From NCBI RefSeq assembly GCF_005405885.1, contig NZ_BJFL01000010.1, positions 47,007-111,006 on the forward strand: DNA of 64,000 nucleotides, given 5' to 3'. A model generated the notes under the pieces. That model searched no databases. It was given only the letters and a program-made list of their open reading frames with translations, and was not told the origin of the DNA. Origin of the DNA: Gandjariella thermophila (GTDB lineage Bacteria > Actinomycetota > Actinomycetes > Mycobacteriales > Pseudonocardiaceae). This document shows, in pieces, positions 17,868 to 27,528 of this stretch (its first letter is position 1; every line of letters starts with the position of its first letter). Position numbers and translations under genes: made by a program.

Positions 17868-18174
17868 CCTGACCCGGCTCGAGCGGCCCGGCACACCCTG
17901 TGCGTGCCGGGCCCTCTCTTTGTCGAGCCACAGCGCTCGCAATGCGGAGAGCAGCGCCGCACGAGCCGGCATCGAGGGCCAGCGACCTGCGGAAACAACA
18001 CCTGCGCCGATGATCGCGGTAACGTGGCATGGCGGCCTCTGCGGGGCCAACCGTCGGGGGGCGGGACACGACCGGGCGGAGCGGTCCGTCCGGTGCCTGG
18101 CGTGTCCCGGCCAACACGCTCCGACCACCGAACGGTGGCCCGCAGCGGGTCGCCGGTCTGGGAGGCCCACACAG
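17868..18174. other. Intergenic region between tandem PBP genes
   Basis: The 307 bp hold the terminator at 17885-17913 and, at the right end, a leader that repeats the one before ponA1 (GCCGGTCTGGGAGGCC in both). The open frame through this stretch has no homology or codon bias and is not a gene. A separate promoter for the second PBP is expected here. Confidence 0.6.
17885..17913 (+). terminator. Terminator of ponA1
   Basis: GGCCCGGCAC (17885-17894) and its perfect complement (17904-17913) with a 9-nt loop, followed by CTCTCTTTG. It lies 17 bp after the ponA1 stop. Confidence 0.75.
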
Positions 18175-20355
18175 ATGCGCATGGGACAGAACAGACCACG
18201 GGGGAGACAGCCGTACTGGCGGGACGCCGTCGAGCCGCCGTACGGGGGTCCGGCGCCATGGGTGCTCCAGCAGCGGGAGGCCCACCGCCGGCGGTTATGG
18301 CGGCGGATTCGCCGCGCCAGCTACGTGCTCGCGGCGGCGGGCATCCTCGGCCCGATCGCCGCCTTCGTCATCGCCTACCAGTTCGTCGACGTGCCGTCGC
18401 CGGCGGAGGTCGCTGCCTCCCAGAACCAGGTCGTCACGCTGTACTACGCGGACGGCACCGAGATGACGAAGATCATCCCGGACGGTGGCGACCGGACCCT
18501 CGTGCGGTACCAGGACGTCCCGGAGCAGGTGCGGCACGCCGTGCTGGCCGCGGAGGACGCCACCTTCGAGACCAACCCCGGATTCGACATCGCCGGCATC
18601 GCGCGCGCCGCGTTCAACAACCTCAGCGGCGGCACCGGCGGCGGGTCCACGATCACCCAGCAGTACATCAAGAACGCCACCTCGAACGACCAGCACACGC
18701 TGACCCGCAAGTTCTTCGAGGTCGTCAAGGCGTACAAGATGAACAACCAGCAGTCCAAGCAGGACATCCTGACCGCCTACCTGAACACCATCTACTTCGG
18801 TCGGGGCGCCAACGGCATCCAGGCGGCGGCGCACGCCTACTACGGCACCGACGTCCAGCACCTCACCGCGGAGCAGGCCGCGATGATCGCCGGCATGATC
18901 CAGCGGCCGTCCGACACCGACCAGGCGTTCGCCGAGCGGCGGTGGAACTTCGTGATGGACCAGATGGTGAAGAACGGCTGGCTGAGCCCGACCGAGCGGC
19001 AGTCCGCCAGCTTCCCCCAACCGCTACCGCGCGAGCTGACCAAGCCGAAGACGCTGCAGGGCCCGGATCGGCTGATCCAGGACCGGGTGATGGCCGAACT
19101 CGACCAGCGCGGCATCCCCGAAGACCAGGTGCAGCATCAGGGCATGAAGATCTTCACCACGATCGACCGCAAGGCGCAGCAGTCGGCCAAGAAGGCCGTG
19201 ACCGACGTGATGAACGGGCAGCCGGACAACCTCCGGCAGGCGCTGGTGGCCGTGGACCCGCGCACCGGCGGGGTGAGGGCCTACGTCGGCAGCATGACCG
19301 GCACCGGCATCGACTACGCGATGCAGCCGCAGGAACCCGGCTCGTCGTTCAAGCCGTTCGACCTGGTCGCCGCGCTGGAGAAGGGCCACGGCATCGGCGA
19401 GGCGTACGACGGCAGCTCACCGCGCACCTTCGCCGGGCTGGCCAAGCCGATCCGCAACTCGGAGAACGTGCAGTGCCCGTTCCCGTGCGGGGTGCGGGAG
19501 GCGATGCGCCGCTCGATCAACACCGTGTTCATGGACATGGTGATGAACGTGACCGGCACCCAGGCGGTGGCCAACGCGGCGCACCAGGCCGGCATCCCGG
19601 AGACCATCGGGGACGCCAGGACGCTGGTCGGTGAGAACGGCGGCGCCCCGGACGCGAACATCGCCATCGGCGGCGGCCGGACCCAGGTGCGGCCGTTCGA
19701 CATGGCGTCCGCCTACGCCACGTTCGCCGCCGACGGTGTGCGGCGCGCCCCGCACTTCGTCGCCAAGGCCGAGGACTCCCGCGGCAACGTCGTCTACCAG
19801 ACGGCCATCCAGGCGGTGTCCGCCTTCGACCAGAACGACCAGGCGCACAGCGCGAACATCGCCCGCAACGTCACCGAGACGCTGCTGCCGATCCCGGGCG
19901 CGTCGAACATCGGCTGCACCAACAGCCGGCCGTGCGCGGGCAAGACCGGCACGCAGCAGTTCAACGACACCGATCTGAACGCCAAGGCGTGGATGGTGGG
20001 CTACACACCGTCGATCTCCGCGGCGGCCTGGGTCGGCACGGACCGGGCCGAACCGATCATGGACTCCAGCGGAAAGACCATTTTCGGCAGCGGGCTGCCC
20101 GGCCATATCTGGCAGGCGTTCATGAACACCTACCTGGCCGGGACAAAGGTCGAGCGCTTCCCGAAGGCCAGCCCGATCGGCCAGTACCAGGACGTCGCCA
20201 CCGCCATCAAGCAGGGCAGGTCGACGAACGAGCAGGACAAGCAGAACCAGGGGGACCGTAACCAGCAGGCCGAGTGCGACAACCCGTTCAACCTGTTCTG
20301 CCTGTTCGAGCCGGACCGGAAGCACCGGCGCAAGGACACCGACAACGGCGGGTAG
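18175..20355 (+). CDS. Class A penicillin-binding protein 2 (paralogue)
   Basis: A second bifunctional PBP (726 residues) directly after ponA1 and plainly paralogous: the helix region ASYVLAAAGILGPIAAFV, GGGSTITQQYIKNAT and following segments match almost word for word. It lacks the long Pro/Gly tail and has only about 40 cytoplasmic residues. The transglycosylase keeps EDATFE; the transpeptidase has SSFK (Ser390, Lys393), SIN and KTG (from 590). The ATG at 18175 has GGGAGG 8 nt upstream; the longer frame is rejected. The tail is Gln/Asp/Lys-rich with two Cys (CDNPFNLFCLF). It probably serves another growth phase or site than ponA1. Confidence 0.94.
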   Translation: MRMGQNRPRGRQPYWRDAVEPPYGGPAPWVLQQREAHRRRLWRRIRRASYVLAAAGILGPIAAFVIAYQFVDVPSPAEVAASQNQVVTLYYADGTEMTKIIPDGGDRTLVRYQDVPEQVRHAVLAAEDATFETNPGFDIAGIARAAFNNLSGGTGGGSTITQQYIKNATSNDQHTLTRKFFEVVKAYKMNNQQSKQDILTAYLNTIYFGRGANGIQAAAHAYYGTDVQHLTAEQAAMIAGMIQRPSDTDQAFAERRWNFVMDQMVKNGWLSPTERQSASFPQPLPRELTKPKTLQGPDRLIQDRVMAELDQRGIPEDQVQHQGMKIFTTIDRKAQQSAKKAVTDVMNGQPDNLRQALVAVDPRTGGVRAYVGSMTGTGIDYAMQPQEPGSSFKPFDLVAALEKGHGIGEAYDGSSPRTFAGLAKPIRNSENVQCPFPCGVREAMRRSINTVFMDMVMNVTGTQAVANAAHQAGIPETIGDARTLVGENGGAPDANIAIGGGRTQVRPFDMASAYATFAADGVRRAPHFVAKAEDSRGNVVYQTAIQAVSAFDQNDQAHSANIARNVTETLLPIPGASNIGCTNSRPCAGKTGTQQFNDTDLNAKAWMVGYTPSISAAAWVGTDRAEPIMDSSGKTIFGSGLPGHIWQAFMNTYLAGTKVERFPKASPIGQYQDVATAIKQGRSTNEQDKQNQGDRNQQAECDNPFNLFCLFEPDRKHRRKDTDNGG

Positions 20356-20517
20356 GAAACCGACGAGATGACGCTCGCCGGCGGCCAGCCGACGCTCCGG
20401 CTGGCCGCCGAGCGGGAGCGCGCCGGGCCGCCGGCATGGCACCCGTCCGGGGCAGCGCACGCCGGCGCGGAGGATGCCTGACCTCGGGTTGACCCGGATA
20501 CCCGTAGCATCCGCCGC

Positions 20518-22086
20518 GTGTCCAGCACCGCGCAGACCAAAGCGACCAGCCCGGCCCCGCCCGGTCCCGGCGACACCGACTCGCTCGGACCGTCCGACCG
20601 GGTTGTCCCGACCTGGACCGAGCCGCTGGCCAGGCAGGCCAGCCGGCTCGTCGGCGGACCGCTGGGCCGGCACGCCGCCGTGGGCCGGCAGTGGTTCTGG
20701 ACGCCGCTGCGCGTGGTGCTGCTGCTCGCCCTGATCACACTCGCGCTGGGCTGGTTCCAGAAGGCGCCGTGCGTCCAGACCTACACCGACGACAACGGCG
20801 TGCAGCAGTTGGACTGGCGGGGCAGCAAGCAGTACGTGGCCATGTGCTACTCGGACACGGTGCCGCTCTACACCGCGGAGCGGCTGGACCGGCCGAGCAC
20901 CTTCCCGTACCGCACCTCGTGGGTGGACAACCCGGGCACGCCGCAGGCGCAGGTGCGCTACATGGAGTACCCGGTGATCACCGGGCTGTTCCAGTGGTTC
21001 AACGCCAAGCTGGCGCAGGGCTGGCAGACCATCGCCTCGTACGGCTGGCTGCCCGGCAGCATGACCGTGGTCGCCTACTTCGACATCACCGCGTTCTGGC
21101 TGGCGCTGGCCTGGCTGGTGACCACCTGGGCGGTGGCCAGGATCGCCAGGCGCCGGATCTGGGACGCGGCGATCGTGGCGGTCTCCCCGCTGGTCATCGA
21201 CCAGGCTTTCACCAACTTCGACACACTGGCCACCGCGCTGGCCACCGCCGGGATGCTGGCCTGGGCCAGGAAGAAACCCGTGCTGGCCGGCGTGCTGATC
21301 GGGCTGGGCGGGGCGACCAAGCTGTACCCGCTGTTCCTGCTCGGCCCGCTGCTGCTGCTCGCGTTGCGCGCCGGGCGGTTGCCCGCCGCGCTGCGTGCCA
21401 CGCTGACCGCGGCGATCGCCTGGGCCGCAGTGAACCTGCCGATCGCGCTGCTCTACCCGGCCGGCTGGCGGGAGTTCTTCCGGTTGAACACGGTGCGCGG
21501 CGCCGACCCGGACTCGCTGTACAACGCGCTGTCCTACTTCACCGGCTGGCGCGGTTTCGACGGCACGCTCGGACCGGGTCAGGCGCCCACCATGCTCAAC
21601 ACGGTGAGCGCCGCGCTGTTCCTGGCCTGCTGCGCCGGCATCGCCTGGGTCGCCCTCTCCGCGCCGAGCCGACCCCGGTTCGCCCAGCTCGGCTTCCTGT
21701 TGGTCGCCGCGTTCCTGCTGACCAACAAGGTGTGGAGCCCGCAGTACTCGCTGTGGCTGGTGCCGCTTGCGGTACTGGCCGTGCCGCGGTGGAAGGTGCT
21801 GCTCGCCTGGATGACCGTGGACGCGCTGGTCTGGGTGCCGCGGATGTTCTACTACCTCGGCGTCAACAACAAGGGTCTGCCGGAGGACTACTTCCTCGGC
21901 ACGGTGCTGGTGCGGGACGCGTTCGTGGTGCTGCTGGCCGTGCTGGTGCTGCGGGACATCTACCGCCCGGAGGGGGACCCGGTGCGCCGGGCCGGTGACG
22001 ACGACCCGGCCGGCGGTGTGCTGGACGGCGCGCCGGACCGCGTGGTCCTCGGTCGCGCCCGCCGGCCCGCCGCCGTTCCGGCCTGA
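20518..22086 (+). CDS. GT87-family membrane glycosyltransferase
   Basis: A 522-residue multi-pass membrane protein of the GT87 (DUF2029) family, whose known members (PimE, arabinofuranosyltransferases) use polyprenyl-phosphate sugars on the outer side of the membrane. About 10-12 hydrophobic segments; the first extracytoplasmic loop carries Cys in APCVQTY and AMCYSD and the stretch MEYPVITG typical of the family, and [14 protein letters not shown] is a conserved helix. The position after the PBPs matches Rv0051. TAGCAT ends 7 nt before the GTG with no ribosome binding site, so it looks leaderless. The sugar acceptor is unknown. Confidence 0.88.
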   Translation: MSSTAQTKATSPAPPGPGDTDSLGPSDRVVPTWTEPLARQASRLVGGPLGRHAAVGRQWFWTPLRVVLLLALITLALGWFQKAPCVQTYTDDNGVQQLDWRGSKQYVAMCYSDTVPLYTAERLDRPSTFPYRTSWVDNPGTPQAQVRYMEYPVITGLFQWFNAKLAQGWQTIASYGWLPGSMTVVAYFDITAFWLALAWLVTTWAVARIARRRIWDAAIVAVSPLVIDQAFTNFDTLATALATAGMLAWARKKPVLAGVLIGLGGATKLYPLFLLGPLLLLALRAGRLPAALRATLTAAIAWAAVNLPIALLYPAGWREFFRLNTVRGADPDSLYNALSYFTGWRGFDGTLGPGQAPTMLNTVSAALFLACCAGIAWVALSAPSRPRFAQLGFLLVAAFLLTNKVWSPQYSLWLVPLAVLAVPRWKVLLAWMTVDALVWVPRMFYYLGVNNKGLPEDYFLGTVLVRDAFVVLLAVLVLRDIYRPEGDPVRRAGDDDPAGGVLDGAPDRVVLGRARRPAAVPA

Positions 22087-22098
22087 CCCCGGTGGCGG

Positions 22099-23505
22099 CT
22101 ACGCGTTGACCACGCCCGGCGGGACCGGCCGGTCCCGCTCGACCGTGCTCCGAGCGGCCAGGAAGGCGAAGAACAACCCGGCGAGCAGCGCGGCCCTGCC
22201 CCATACGCCGATCACCACGGCCTGCGCGGCGAAACTGTCGTAGATCCCGGACGGCCGGCCGAACTCGATCTCCCAGTACCAGCGGAAGATGCCGATGCCC
22301 ATCGCCGCGTCGGCGAGGAGGTAGCCGATCACCCAGCCGAGCCGGATGCGGAGCAGCACGAACATCGGCACCAGCCACAGCGTGTACTGCGGCGAGTGGA
22401 CCTTGTACAGCAGCAGGAAGCCGCACAGCATCGCGGCGGACACCTGGATCCACGGGTAGCTGCCCTCCCGCCGGTACCGCCGCCAGCCCAGCGCGCACGC
22501 CAGCAGGAACGACCCGGCGACGGCGACCGCCGATACCACGCCGATGGCCTGCTGGAACGGCAGGTTGCTCGGGTCCGAGTAAGGCCGGAGACCCCAGAAC
22601 CAGATCGAGTTCGTGGTGATGTCCACCCGGCGGGTCCGCTGGAAGTCGAACGACGCCAGCCACCCCTGCCCGCCGAGCAGTGCGAACGGCAGATTGATCA
22701 GCACGGCGGTGACCACCGCGGCCGCCGCCACCCGCACCGCGCCCACGAGGTCGTAGCGGCGACCGGCCGGCAACTCCCGGCCCCCGGCACCGCCGGTGGC
22801 CACGTACAGCACCAGCGGCGGCACGAAGATCGCCGGGTACAGCTTCAGGCAGAACCCGACGGCCAGCAGCACCGAGGCCGCCGTCGCGCGCTGGACCAGC
22901 GGCCGGTCCGCGCCCCGCCGGCCCCAGCCGCGGTGCACCACGTAGCCGGCGGCCACCGCGCAGGCCACCACCGGCAGATCCCAGTTGTGGAACGCGTACA
23001 GCACCAGCGGCGGCCCGACCGCCCACAGCAACGCCCGCCAACCCGACATCCGGCCCAGCAGCCACGCGGTGAGCAGGCCGAACGGCGCCAGCAGCAGCGC
23101 CGAGACGAGCAGGAACCCGGCGTCGGTGTGCACCCGGTTCGCGCCCACCCAGATCAGCAGGCCGGTGAGCACCGGGTACTCGATCGCGCCGCCGGACAGC
23201 TCGCCGTCCGGGCTGATCCGCCCACCGATGTAGGGAAAGACGTGCCGGTCGATGTCCCGGCCGATCCACAGGTGCTGGATGTCCGAGTAGCAGGCGTCCC
23301 GCTCGGTGCGCTCCTTGTAGTCGGGCTGGCTGCGGCCCCACTGGTCGAACTGCGGCCCGGCGCACCGCGCCTTGTTCAGATAGCCGCCGAGCAGCGTCAG
23401 CCCGCACAGCAGCACCAACAGCACGAGCGCGACCCGGCCCAGCGCGCGCCGGGTGGGGGACGGTTCGGAGGCCACCCGCCGGCGACCGACTTCGCCCTGG
23501 GTCAC
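22099..23505 (-). CDS. GT87-family membrane glycosyltransferase
   Basis: A second GT87 protein (468 residues), convergent with the first and separated from its stop by 12 bp. It shares the family plan: N-terminal helix (VALVLLVLLCGLTLLGGYL), a Cys-containing first loop (ARCAGP, DACYSD), IEYPVLTGLLIW, a FCLKLYPAIFVPP helix and many further hydrophobic segments. I chose GTG 23505 because GGAGG lies 8 nt upstream; GTG 23544 would be a longer start. It begins about 43 bp after the endonuclease IV-like gene and is probably co-transcribed with it. The two GT87 copies may act in sequence on one lipid-linked glycan. Confidence 0.86.
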   Translation of the reverse strand: MTQGEVGRRRVASEPSPTRRALGRVALVLLVLLCGLTLLGGYLNKARCAGPQFDQWGRSQPDYKERTERDACYSDIQHLWIGRDIDRHVFPYIGGRISPDGELSGGAIEYPVLTGLLIWVGANRVHTDAGFLLVSALLLAPFGLLTAWLLGRMSGWRALLWAVGPPLVLYAFHNWDLPVVACAVAAGYVVHRGWGRRGADRPLVQRATAASVLLAVGFCLKLYPAIFVPPLVLYVATGGAGGRELPAGRRYDLVGAVRVAAAAVVTAVLINLPFALLGGQGWLASFDFQRTRRVDITTNSIWFWGLRPYSDPSNLPFQQAIGVVSAVAVAGSFLLACALGWRRYRREGSYPWIQVSAAMLCGFLLLYKVHSPQYTLWLVPMFVLLRIRLGWVIGYLLADAAMGIGIFRWYWEIEFGRPSGIYDSFAAQAVVIGVWGRAALLAGLFFAFLAARSTVERDRPVPPGVVNA

Positions 23506-23548
23506 CGGCGCCGCCTCCGATGCCGGCTGCCGGGTGGAGCGCACCCGG

Positions 23549-24319
23549 TCACCGACCGAGCTTGTCGCGCAGGAAGGCGATGTCGTCGGCCTGACCCTCG
23601 GCGGGTGTCTCCACCACGATCGGCGCGTCCGCGGCGGCACACACCGCGACCAGCAGTTCCGGGTCGATCGTGCCGCTGGGGATGTTCGCGTGCCGGTCCC
23701 GGGACGACCCGAACGGGTCACGCGAGTTGTTCAGGTGCACCAGGTCGATCCGGCCGGTGATTGCCTTCACCCGGTCGACGATGCCGAGCAGTTCCTCGCC
23801 CGCGGCGAACGCGTGGCAGGTGTCCAGCACGAACCCCGGCTCGAACTCGCCGATCTGCTCCCACAACCTGGCCACCATGTCCAGCCGTCGGGCCATGGCG
23901 TTGTCCCCGCCCGCGGTGTTCTCCACCAGGACAGGTACCGCGAACCCGCCCTCGGCGGCCTGCCGCTCGAACAGCTTGCGCCAGTTGGCCAGCCCCTCGG
24001 CCGGGTCGTCGGTCCTGGTCACGTGGCCGCCGTGCACCACGAGCCCCCTGGCGCCCACCGCGGCGGCCGCCTTCGCGTGCTGCACCACCAGCTTGCGGGA
24101 CGGGATGCGGATGCGGTTGTTCAGCGACGCGACGTTGATGACGTACGGCGAGTGGATGTAGACGTCGATGTCGCTGGCTCGCAGTTCCTCGGCCTGCGGA
24201 TGCGGCTGCGGAGACTTCCAGCCCTGCGGGTCCGCCAGGAAGAACTGGATGATCTCGGCACCGCGCTCGCGCGCCGCGCCCAGTGGATCACCATCGCGGA
24301 CGTGAGCTCCGATGCGCAT
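23549..24319 (-). CDS. nfo: Endonuclease IV-like TIM-barrel protein
   Basis: A 256-residue member of the AP endonuclease family 2 / xylose-isomerase-like TIM-barrel group. Family segments are MRIGAHVRDGDPL, YIHSPYVINVAS, VVHGGHV, VLVENTAGG, GFVLDTCHAFAAG and LVHLNNSRDPFGSSRDRH, which supply the three-zinc His/Glu/Asp ligands of endonuclease IV. It would cut DNA 5' to abasic sites in base excision repair. The ATG at 24319 has TAGGCT 8 nt upstream and no ribosome binding site, hence possibly leaderless. It shares a direction with the GT87 gene downstream. Confidence 0.88.
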   Translation of the reverse strand: MRIGAHVRDGDPLGAARERGAEIIQFFLADPQGWKSPQPHPQAEELRASDIDVYIHSPYVINVASLNNRIRIPSRKLVVQHAKAAAAVGARGLVVHGGHVTRTDDPAEGLANWRKLFERQAAEGGFAVPVLVENTAGGDNAMARRLDMVARLWEQIGEFEPGFVLDTCHAFAAGEELLGIVDRVKAITGRIDLVHLNNSRDPFGSSRDRHANIPSGTIDPELLVAVCAAADAPIVVETPAEGQADDIAFLRDKLGR

Positions 24320-24478
24320 ATCCGGCAAGCCTAGTCGGGTGCGCCGTGTCGACCTAGCTGTCACACCATGCGGTCAACCGGCGTTTCGGCCCGTGCGCGT
24401 TGTCCGCGACCGGGCCAGCGCGGTTCACCAGCGCGCGCCTCCAGACGGCGCGGTGCCACCCGGAGTACCGCTGCTACT

Positions 24479-24498
24479 GGACCGAATTGGTTCGGTCC
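24479..24498. promoter_or_regulatory. Perfect 8-4-8 palindrome before exported protein
   Basis: GGACCGAA-TTGG-TTCGGTCC lies 76-95 bp before the start at 24574. A second partial dyad, TTACTCACCGGTAG (24544-24557), sits just before the ribosome binding site. Both look like regulator sites; the binding proteins are unknown. Confidence 0.5.
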
Positions 24499-24573
24499 GG
24501 GTATGGCGGGCGTCACCGTCGAGGCGTAGCGTGACCCGTTAGGTTACTCACCGGTAGATCCGGAGGGATCAGC

Positions 24574-25551
24574 ATGCGAGCGCGGCTCGGGCGGTTAGTG
24601 GCGACCGCCGCGGTGGTCATTGCCGCGAGCTCTGTGGGTGCCGCGGTCGGCACCGAGCCGGCCGCCGCCGCTGCCCCGATCGTGGTCGGCAGCTGCTCGA
24701 CCTCGGCACAGGGAGCCCCGGGGCAGCCCGTGTCGCTGAGCCCGGCCGCCGTGGTCGAGCCGATCGTGACCGTGATCGACGCGCTGCCCGGCGGCTCACT
24801 GGTGGCAGGCTCATTCCGGCAGGCGTTCCTCGCGCTGCCGCCGATCCCGATCGGCGCCATCCCGTCCGGCCAGGGCTACATCTCGGGCGCCACCATCGCC
24901 AACCAGGTGGTCGCCCAGCTCGGCAAGACGCCGCTCGGCGCGCTGCTCACACCCGTGAGCAACGGCGTGCGGCAGGTCCTCACCTCGGCGTGCGGGATCG
25001 CCGTGACCGGCGTCAACGCCGCCGCCGGGCAGGTGCAGGCCGGCGCGTCCGCCGCGGCGAGCGCGGTCCAGCAGGGCACGGCGGCGCTGTCCCCGCCGAG
25101 CCAGTCCTCCGGCGGCCCGGGCAGTGGCCAGCAGAGCCCGCCGGCGAGCCCCGGCGCGGCGCAGCCGGGCGGTTCCGGCTTCGCCGCGGTGGGCGGCTAC
25201 TCGCCCGGCGGCGCGCCGCTGTACGACTTCGGCGGCGGCTTGGTGGGCACCGGCCGGGCGTCCCCCTTCAACTACGGCGACCTGCCGTTCGCCATCCCCG
25301 GGGACTGGGCGCCCTCGCCCGGCCTGCTCTACGGCAACGAGGTACCCGGCTACGCCCCGCAACTCGGCACGCTCGGCGCGGCCCAGGACGACGTGCGCAC
25401 GGCGGCCGGCGGAGCGCAGGCACTCAACCCGGTCCGGGACGACAACCGGGTCGGCGCCCCGGTGCTGCTGGCCGTGGTCATGCTGTCCTGCGTCACGGCC
25501 GCGCTGGTACGCCGCTGGGTGCTCACCCGGGCTGCCGCGGCGACCGGCTGA
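24574..25551 (+). CDS. Exported Ala/Gly/Pro-rich protein
   Basis: A 325-residue exported protein with a signal peptide (about 1-34, ending PAAAAAP), a conserved-looking domain with two Cys (VGSCSTS, TSACGIA; about 40-150), a low-complexity Gly/Ser/Pro/Gln stretch, then a C-terminal helix (GAPVLLAVVMLSCVTAALV) followed by basic residues, so it is likely anchored by its C-terminus with the body outside. CGGAGGG lies 8 nt before the ATG. It precedes rpsF by 105 bp but has different composition and its own promoter region. No family recognised. Confidence 0.75.
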   Translation: MRARLGRLVATAAVVIAASSVGAAVGTEPAAAAAPIVVGSCSTSAQGAPGQPVSLSPAAVVEPIVTVIDALPGGSLVAGSFRQAFLALPPIPIGAIPSGQGYISGATIANQVVAQLGKTPLGALLTPVSNGVRQVLTSACGIAVTGVNAAAGQVQAGASAAASAVQQGTAALSPPSQSSGGPGSGQQSPPASPGAAQPGGSGFAAVGGYSPGGAPLYDFGGGLVGTGRASPFNYGDLPFAIPGDWAPSPGLLYGNEVPGYAPQLGTLGAAQDDVRTAAGGAQALNPVRDDNRVGAPVLLAVVMLSCVTAALVRRWVLTRAAAATG

Positions 25552-25573
25552 GAAGGCCTCCGGTACCGGTTGC

Positions 25574-25579
25574 TATCCT
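25574..25579 (+). promoter_or_regulatory. -10 hexamer of rpsF operon promoter
   Basis: TATCCT, about 78 bp before the rpsF start and directly upstream of the S6:S18-type leader. A -35 element is not clear. Confidence 0.45.
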
Positions 25580-25602
25580 TCCCGGGTTGCTGACGCGACG
25601 AC

Positions 25603-25644
25603 CCTCCTGCCACGGAGAGCCCGTGGCCGCCAGTCCACAGGAGG
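25603..25644 (+). ncRNA. S6:S18 ribosomal leader (rpsF leader)
   Basis: In the rpsF 5' UTR, CCTCCTG (25603-25609) pairs with CAGGAGG (25638-25644), which contains the ribosome binding site. Inside, CCACGG (25610-25615) pairs with CCGTGG (25621-25626). The unpaired 3' side carries CCGCCAGTCCA, matching the CCG-containing bulge by which free S6:S18 heterodimer is known to bind rpsF leaders. Binding would hold the site closed and repress rpsF-ssb-rpsR translation. Confidence 0.75.
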
Positions 25645-25656
25645 TGACAGGTCTTC

Positions 25657-25953
25657 ATGCGTCATTACGAGGTCATGGTCATCCTCGACCCCAGTCTCGA
25701 CGAGCGCACGGTCGCGCCGTCGCTGGACACCTTCCTCAACGTCATCCGGACCTCCGGGGGCAACGTGGAGAAGGTCGACGTCTGGGGTCGCCGGCGGCTG
25801 AGCTACGAGATCAAGAAGCACGGCGAGGGTATCTACGCGGTGCTGGACGTGGTCTCCGAGCCGGACGCGGTCAAGGAGCTGGACCGTCAGCTGTCCCTGA
25901 ACGAGTCGGTGCTGCGCACTAAGGTCCTGCGGCGAGAGGACGCCCGGGCCTGA
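25657..25953 (+). CDS. rpsF: 30S ribosomal protein S6
   Basis: S6 (98 residues) binds 16S rRNA in the platform as a dimer with S18. The full-length family pattern is present: [30 protein letters not shown] and the final REDARA. The ATG at 25657 follows GGAGGTGA, which is part of the leader structure described separately. First gene of rpsF-ssb-rpsR-rplI. Confidence 0.98.
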   Translation: MRHYEVMVILDPSLDERTVAPSLDTFLNVIRTSGGNVEKVDVWGRRRLSYEIKKHGEGIYAVLDVVSEPDAVKELDRQLSLNESVLRTKVLRREDARA

Positions 25954-25971
25954 CCAGCGAGGAGTTCACTG

Positions 25972-26463
25972 ATGGCTGGCGAGACGACGATCACGGTGGT
26001 CGGCAACCTGACCGCCGATCCGGAGCTGCGCTTCACCCCTTCCGGGGCCGCGGTGGCGAACTTCACCGTCGCCTCCACGCCCCGCACCTTCGATCGCCAG
26101 ACCGGTGAGTGGAAGGACGGCGAGGCGCTGTTCCTGCGATGCAACATCTGGCGTCAGGCCGCTGAGAACGTGGCCGAGTCGCTGACCAGGGGGATGCGAG
26201 TGATCGTGTCCGGCCGGTTGCGGCAGCGCTCCTTCGAGACGAAGGAGGGCGAGAAGCGGACCGTGATCGAGCTGGAGGTCGACGAGGTCGGCCCCTCCCT
26301 GCGTTACGCGACCGCCAAGGTCAACAAGGTGAGCCGCGCGGGTGCTGGCGGCGGTGGCGGTGGTTTCGGGGGCTCCGGTTCCTCCGCCGCGCCGGCCGAC
26401 GACCCGTGGGGTTCCGCGCCGCCCGCCGGTTCCGGCGGGTTCAGCGACGAGCCGCCGTTCTGA
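25972..26463 (+). CDS. ssb: Single-stranded DNA-binding protein
   Basis: SSB (163 residues) coats single-stranded DNA in replication and repair. An OB-fold covers about 1-115 ([36 protein letters not shown]), followed by a Gly-rich linker and the acidic tip DEPPF that recruits partner proteins. It lies 18 bp after rpsF and is co-transcribed. The tail is shorter than in Mycobacterium or Streptomyces SsbA but keeps the tip. Confidence 0.97.
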   Translation: MAGETTITVVGNLTADPELRFTPSGAAVANFTVASTPRTFDRQTGEWKDGEALFLRCNIWRQAAENVAESLTRGMRVIVSGRLRQRSFETKEGEKRTVIELEVDEVGPSLRYATAKVNKVSRAGAGGGGGGFGGSGSSAAPADDPWGSAPPAGSGGFSDEPPF

Positions 26464-26580
26464 CGCCGAACCCTCGGCGGCACGAAGCCGCACCCGAAAG
26501 CATCGCGTACCTGTGCCTGATCCAGGCGATCCAGGCACCGTCATCCAGAGCAACCGAACCGCGTTCGATCCAGGAGTTCA

Positions 26581-26823
26581 ATGGTGGCCAAGGCACCAGT
26601 CCGCAAGCCCAAGAAGAAGGTTTGCGTCTTCTGCACGGACAAGTCCGCGCCGTCGATCGACTACAAGGACACCACGATGCTGCGGAAGTTCATCTCCGAC
26701 CGCGGCAAGATCCGTGCCCGCCGGGTGACCGGCAACTGCAGCAAGCACCAGCGTGACGTCGCCACCGCGGTGAAGAACGCCCGCGAGATGGCGCTGCTGC
26801 CGTACACGTCGACCGCCCGCTGA
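26581..26823 (+). CDS. rpsR: 30S ribosomal protein S18, Cys type
   Basis: S18 (80 residues), partner of S6 in the small-subunit platform. CVFC together with a later Cys and His (NCSKH) marks the zinc-binding (C+) version. Many actinobacteria also carry a Cys-free copy under Zur control; none is in this window. It lies 117 bp after ssb, a gap with no visible gene or hairpin. Confidence 0.97.
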   Translation: MVAKAPVRKPKKKVCVFCTDKSAPSIDYKDTTMLRKFISDRGKIRARRVTGNCSKHQRDVATAVKNAREMALLPYTSTAR

Positions 26824-26926
26824 CCACGCCTGTCTCCGCTGGGACGGCGGTGCCGCGCGGGATTCCGCGCGCCCGTCTCCGGCGGGACACGCTCGCCAGA
26901 CCCAAGGAACGAAAGAGGAGTGCGTC

Positions 26927-27382
26927 GTGAAGCTCATCCTCACCGCTGACGTGAGCGGCCTCGGCGGTCCGGGCGACCTCGTCGAGGTCAAGGACGGCTA
27001 CGGCCGCAACTACTTGCTGCCCTGGGGGCTGGCCATCGCGGCCACCAAGGGCGCCGAGAAGCAGGTGCGCACCATCCGCCGGGCGCAGGAGGCCCGCCGC
27101 ATCCGCGACCTCGACCACGCCAAGGAGGTCAAGGGCACGCTGGAGGGCATCAGCCCCGTCGCCCTGTCCGCCAAGGCGGCCGGCGCCAGCGGCAAGCTGT
27201 TCGGCTCGGTCACCCAGGCCGACATCGTCTCCGCGGTCAAGGCGGCCGGCGGCCCGACGCTGGACAAGCGGGCCATCGAGTTGCCAGGGCACATCAAGAC
27301 CGTGGGCACGTACTCCGTGAAGGTGCGCCTGCACCCGGAGGTCGTCGCCGCGCTCGACGTGAACGTCAGCGCCCAGGGCTGA
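26927..27382 (+). CDS. rplI: 50S ribosomal protein L9
   Basis: L9 (151 residues): N-terminal domain [29 protein letters not shown]-type signature, long connecting helix (about 40-75) and C-terminal rRNA-binding domain (to 151). Start is GTG 26927 after GAAAGAGGAG. It ends the ribosomal operon before a strong terminator. Confidence 0.97.
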   Translation: MKLILTADVSGLGGPGDLVEVKDGYGRNYLLPWGLAIAATKGAEKQVRTIRRAQEARRIRDLDHAKEVKGTLEGISPVALSAKAAGASGKLFGSVTQADIVSAVKAAGGPTLDKRAIELPGHIKTVGTYSVKVRLHPEVVAALDVNVSAQG

Positions 27383-27464
27383 ACCGGGCCGGACCACCCG
27401 GCGCGATCGCCCGCGCACGGGGGATCGCTCACGCAGCGTTACTGCGGCACGGCCATTATCATCC

Positions 27465-27508
27465 GGAAGCGCCGTTCGACCTGAATCAATCCAGGGAACG
27501 GCGCTTCC
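27465..27508 (+). terminator. Terminator of the rpsF operon
   Basis: GGAAGCGCCGTTC (27465-27477) and its perfect complement (27496-27508); inside the 18-nt loop CCTG and CAGG can pair further. It lies 83 bp after the rplI stop. Confidence 0.75.
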
Positions 27509-27528
27509 GTCTGTTCCGGCGGTCGCAC

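Noticed and set aside
17860-18174. N-terminal extension of the second PBP
   Set aside because: The stretch contains the ponA1 terminator and lacks homology; an ATG with a good ribosome binding site at 18175 starts the conserved region.
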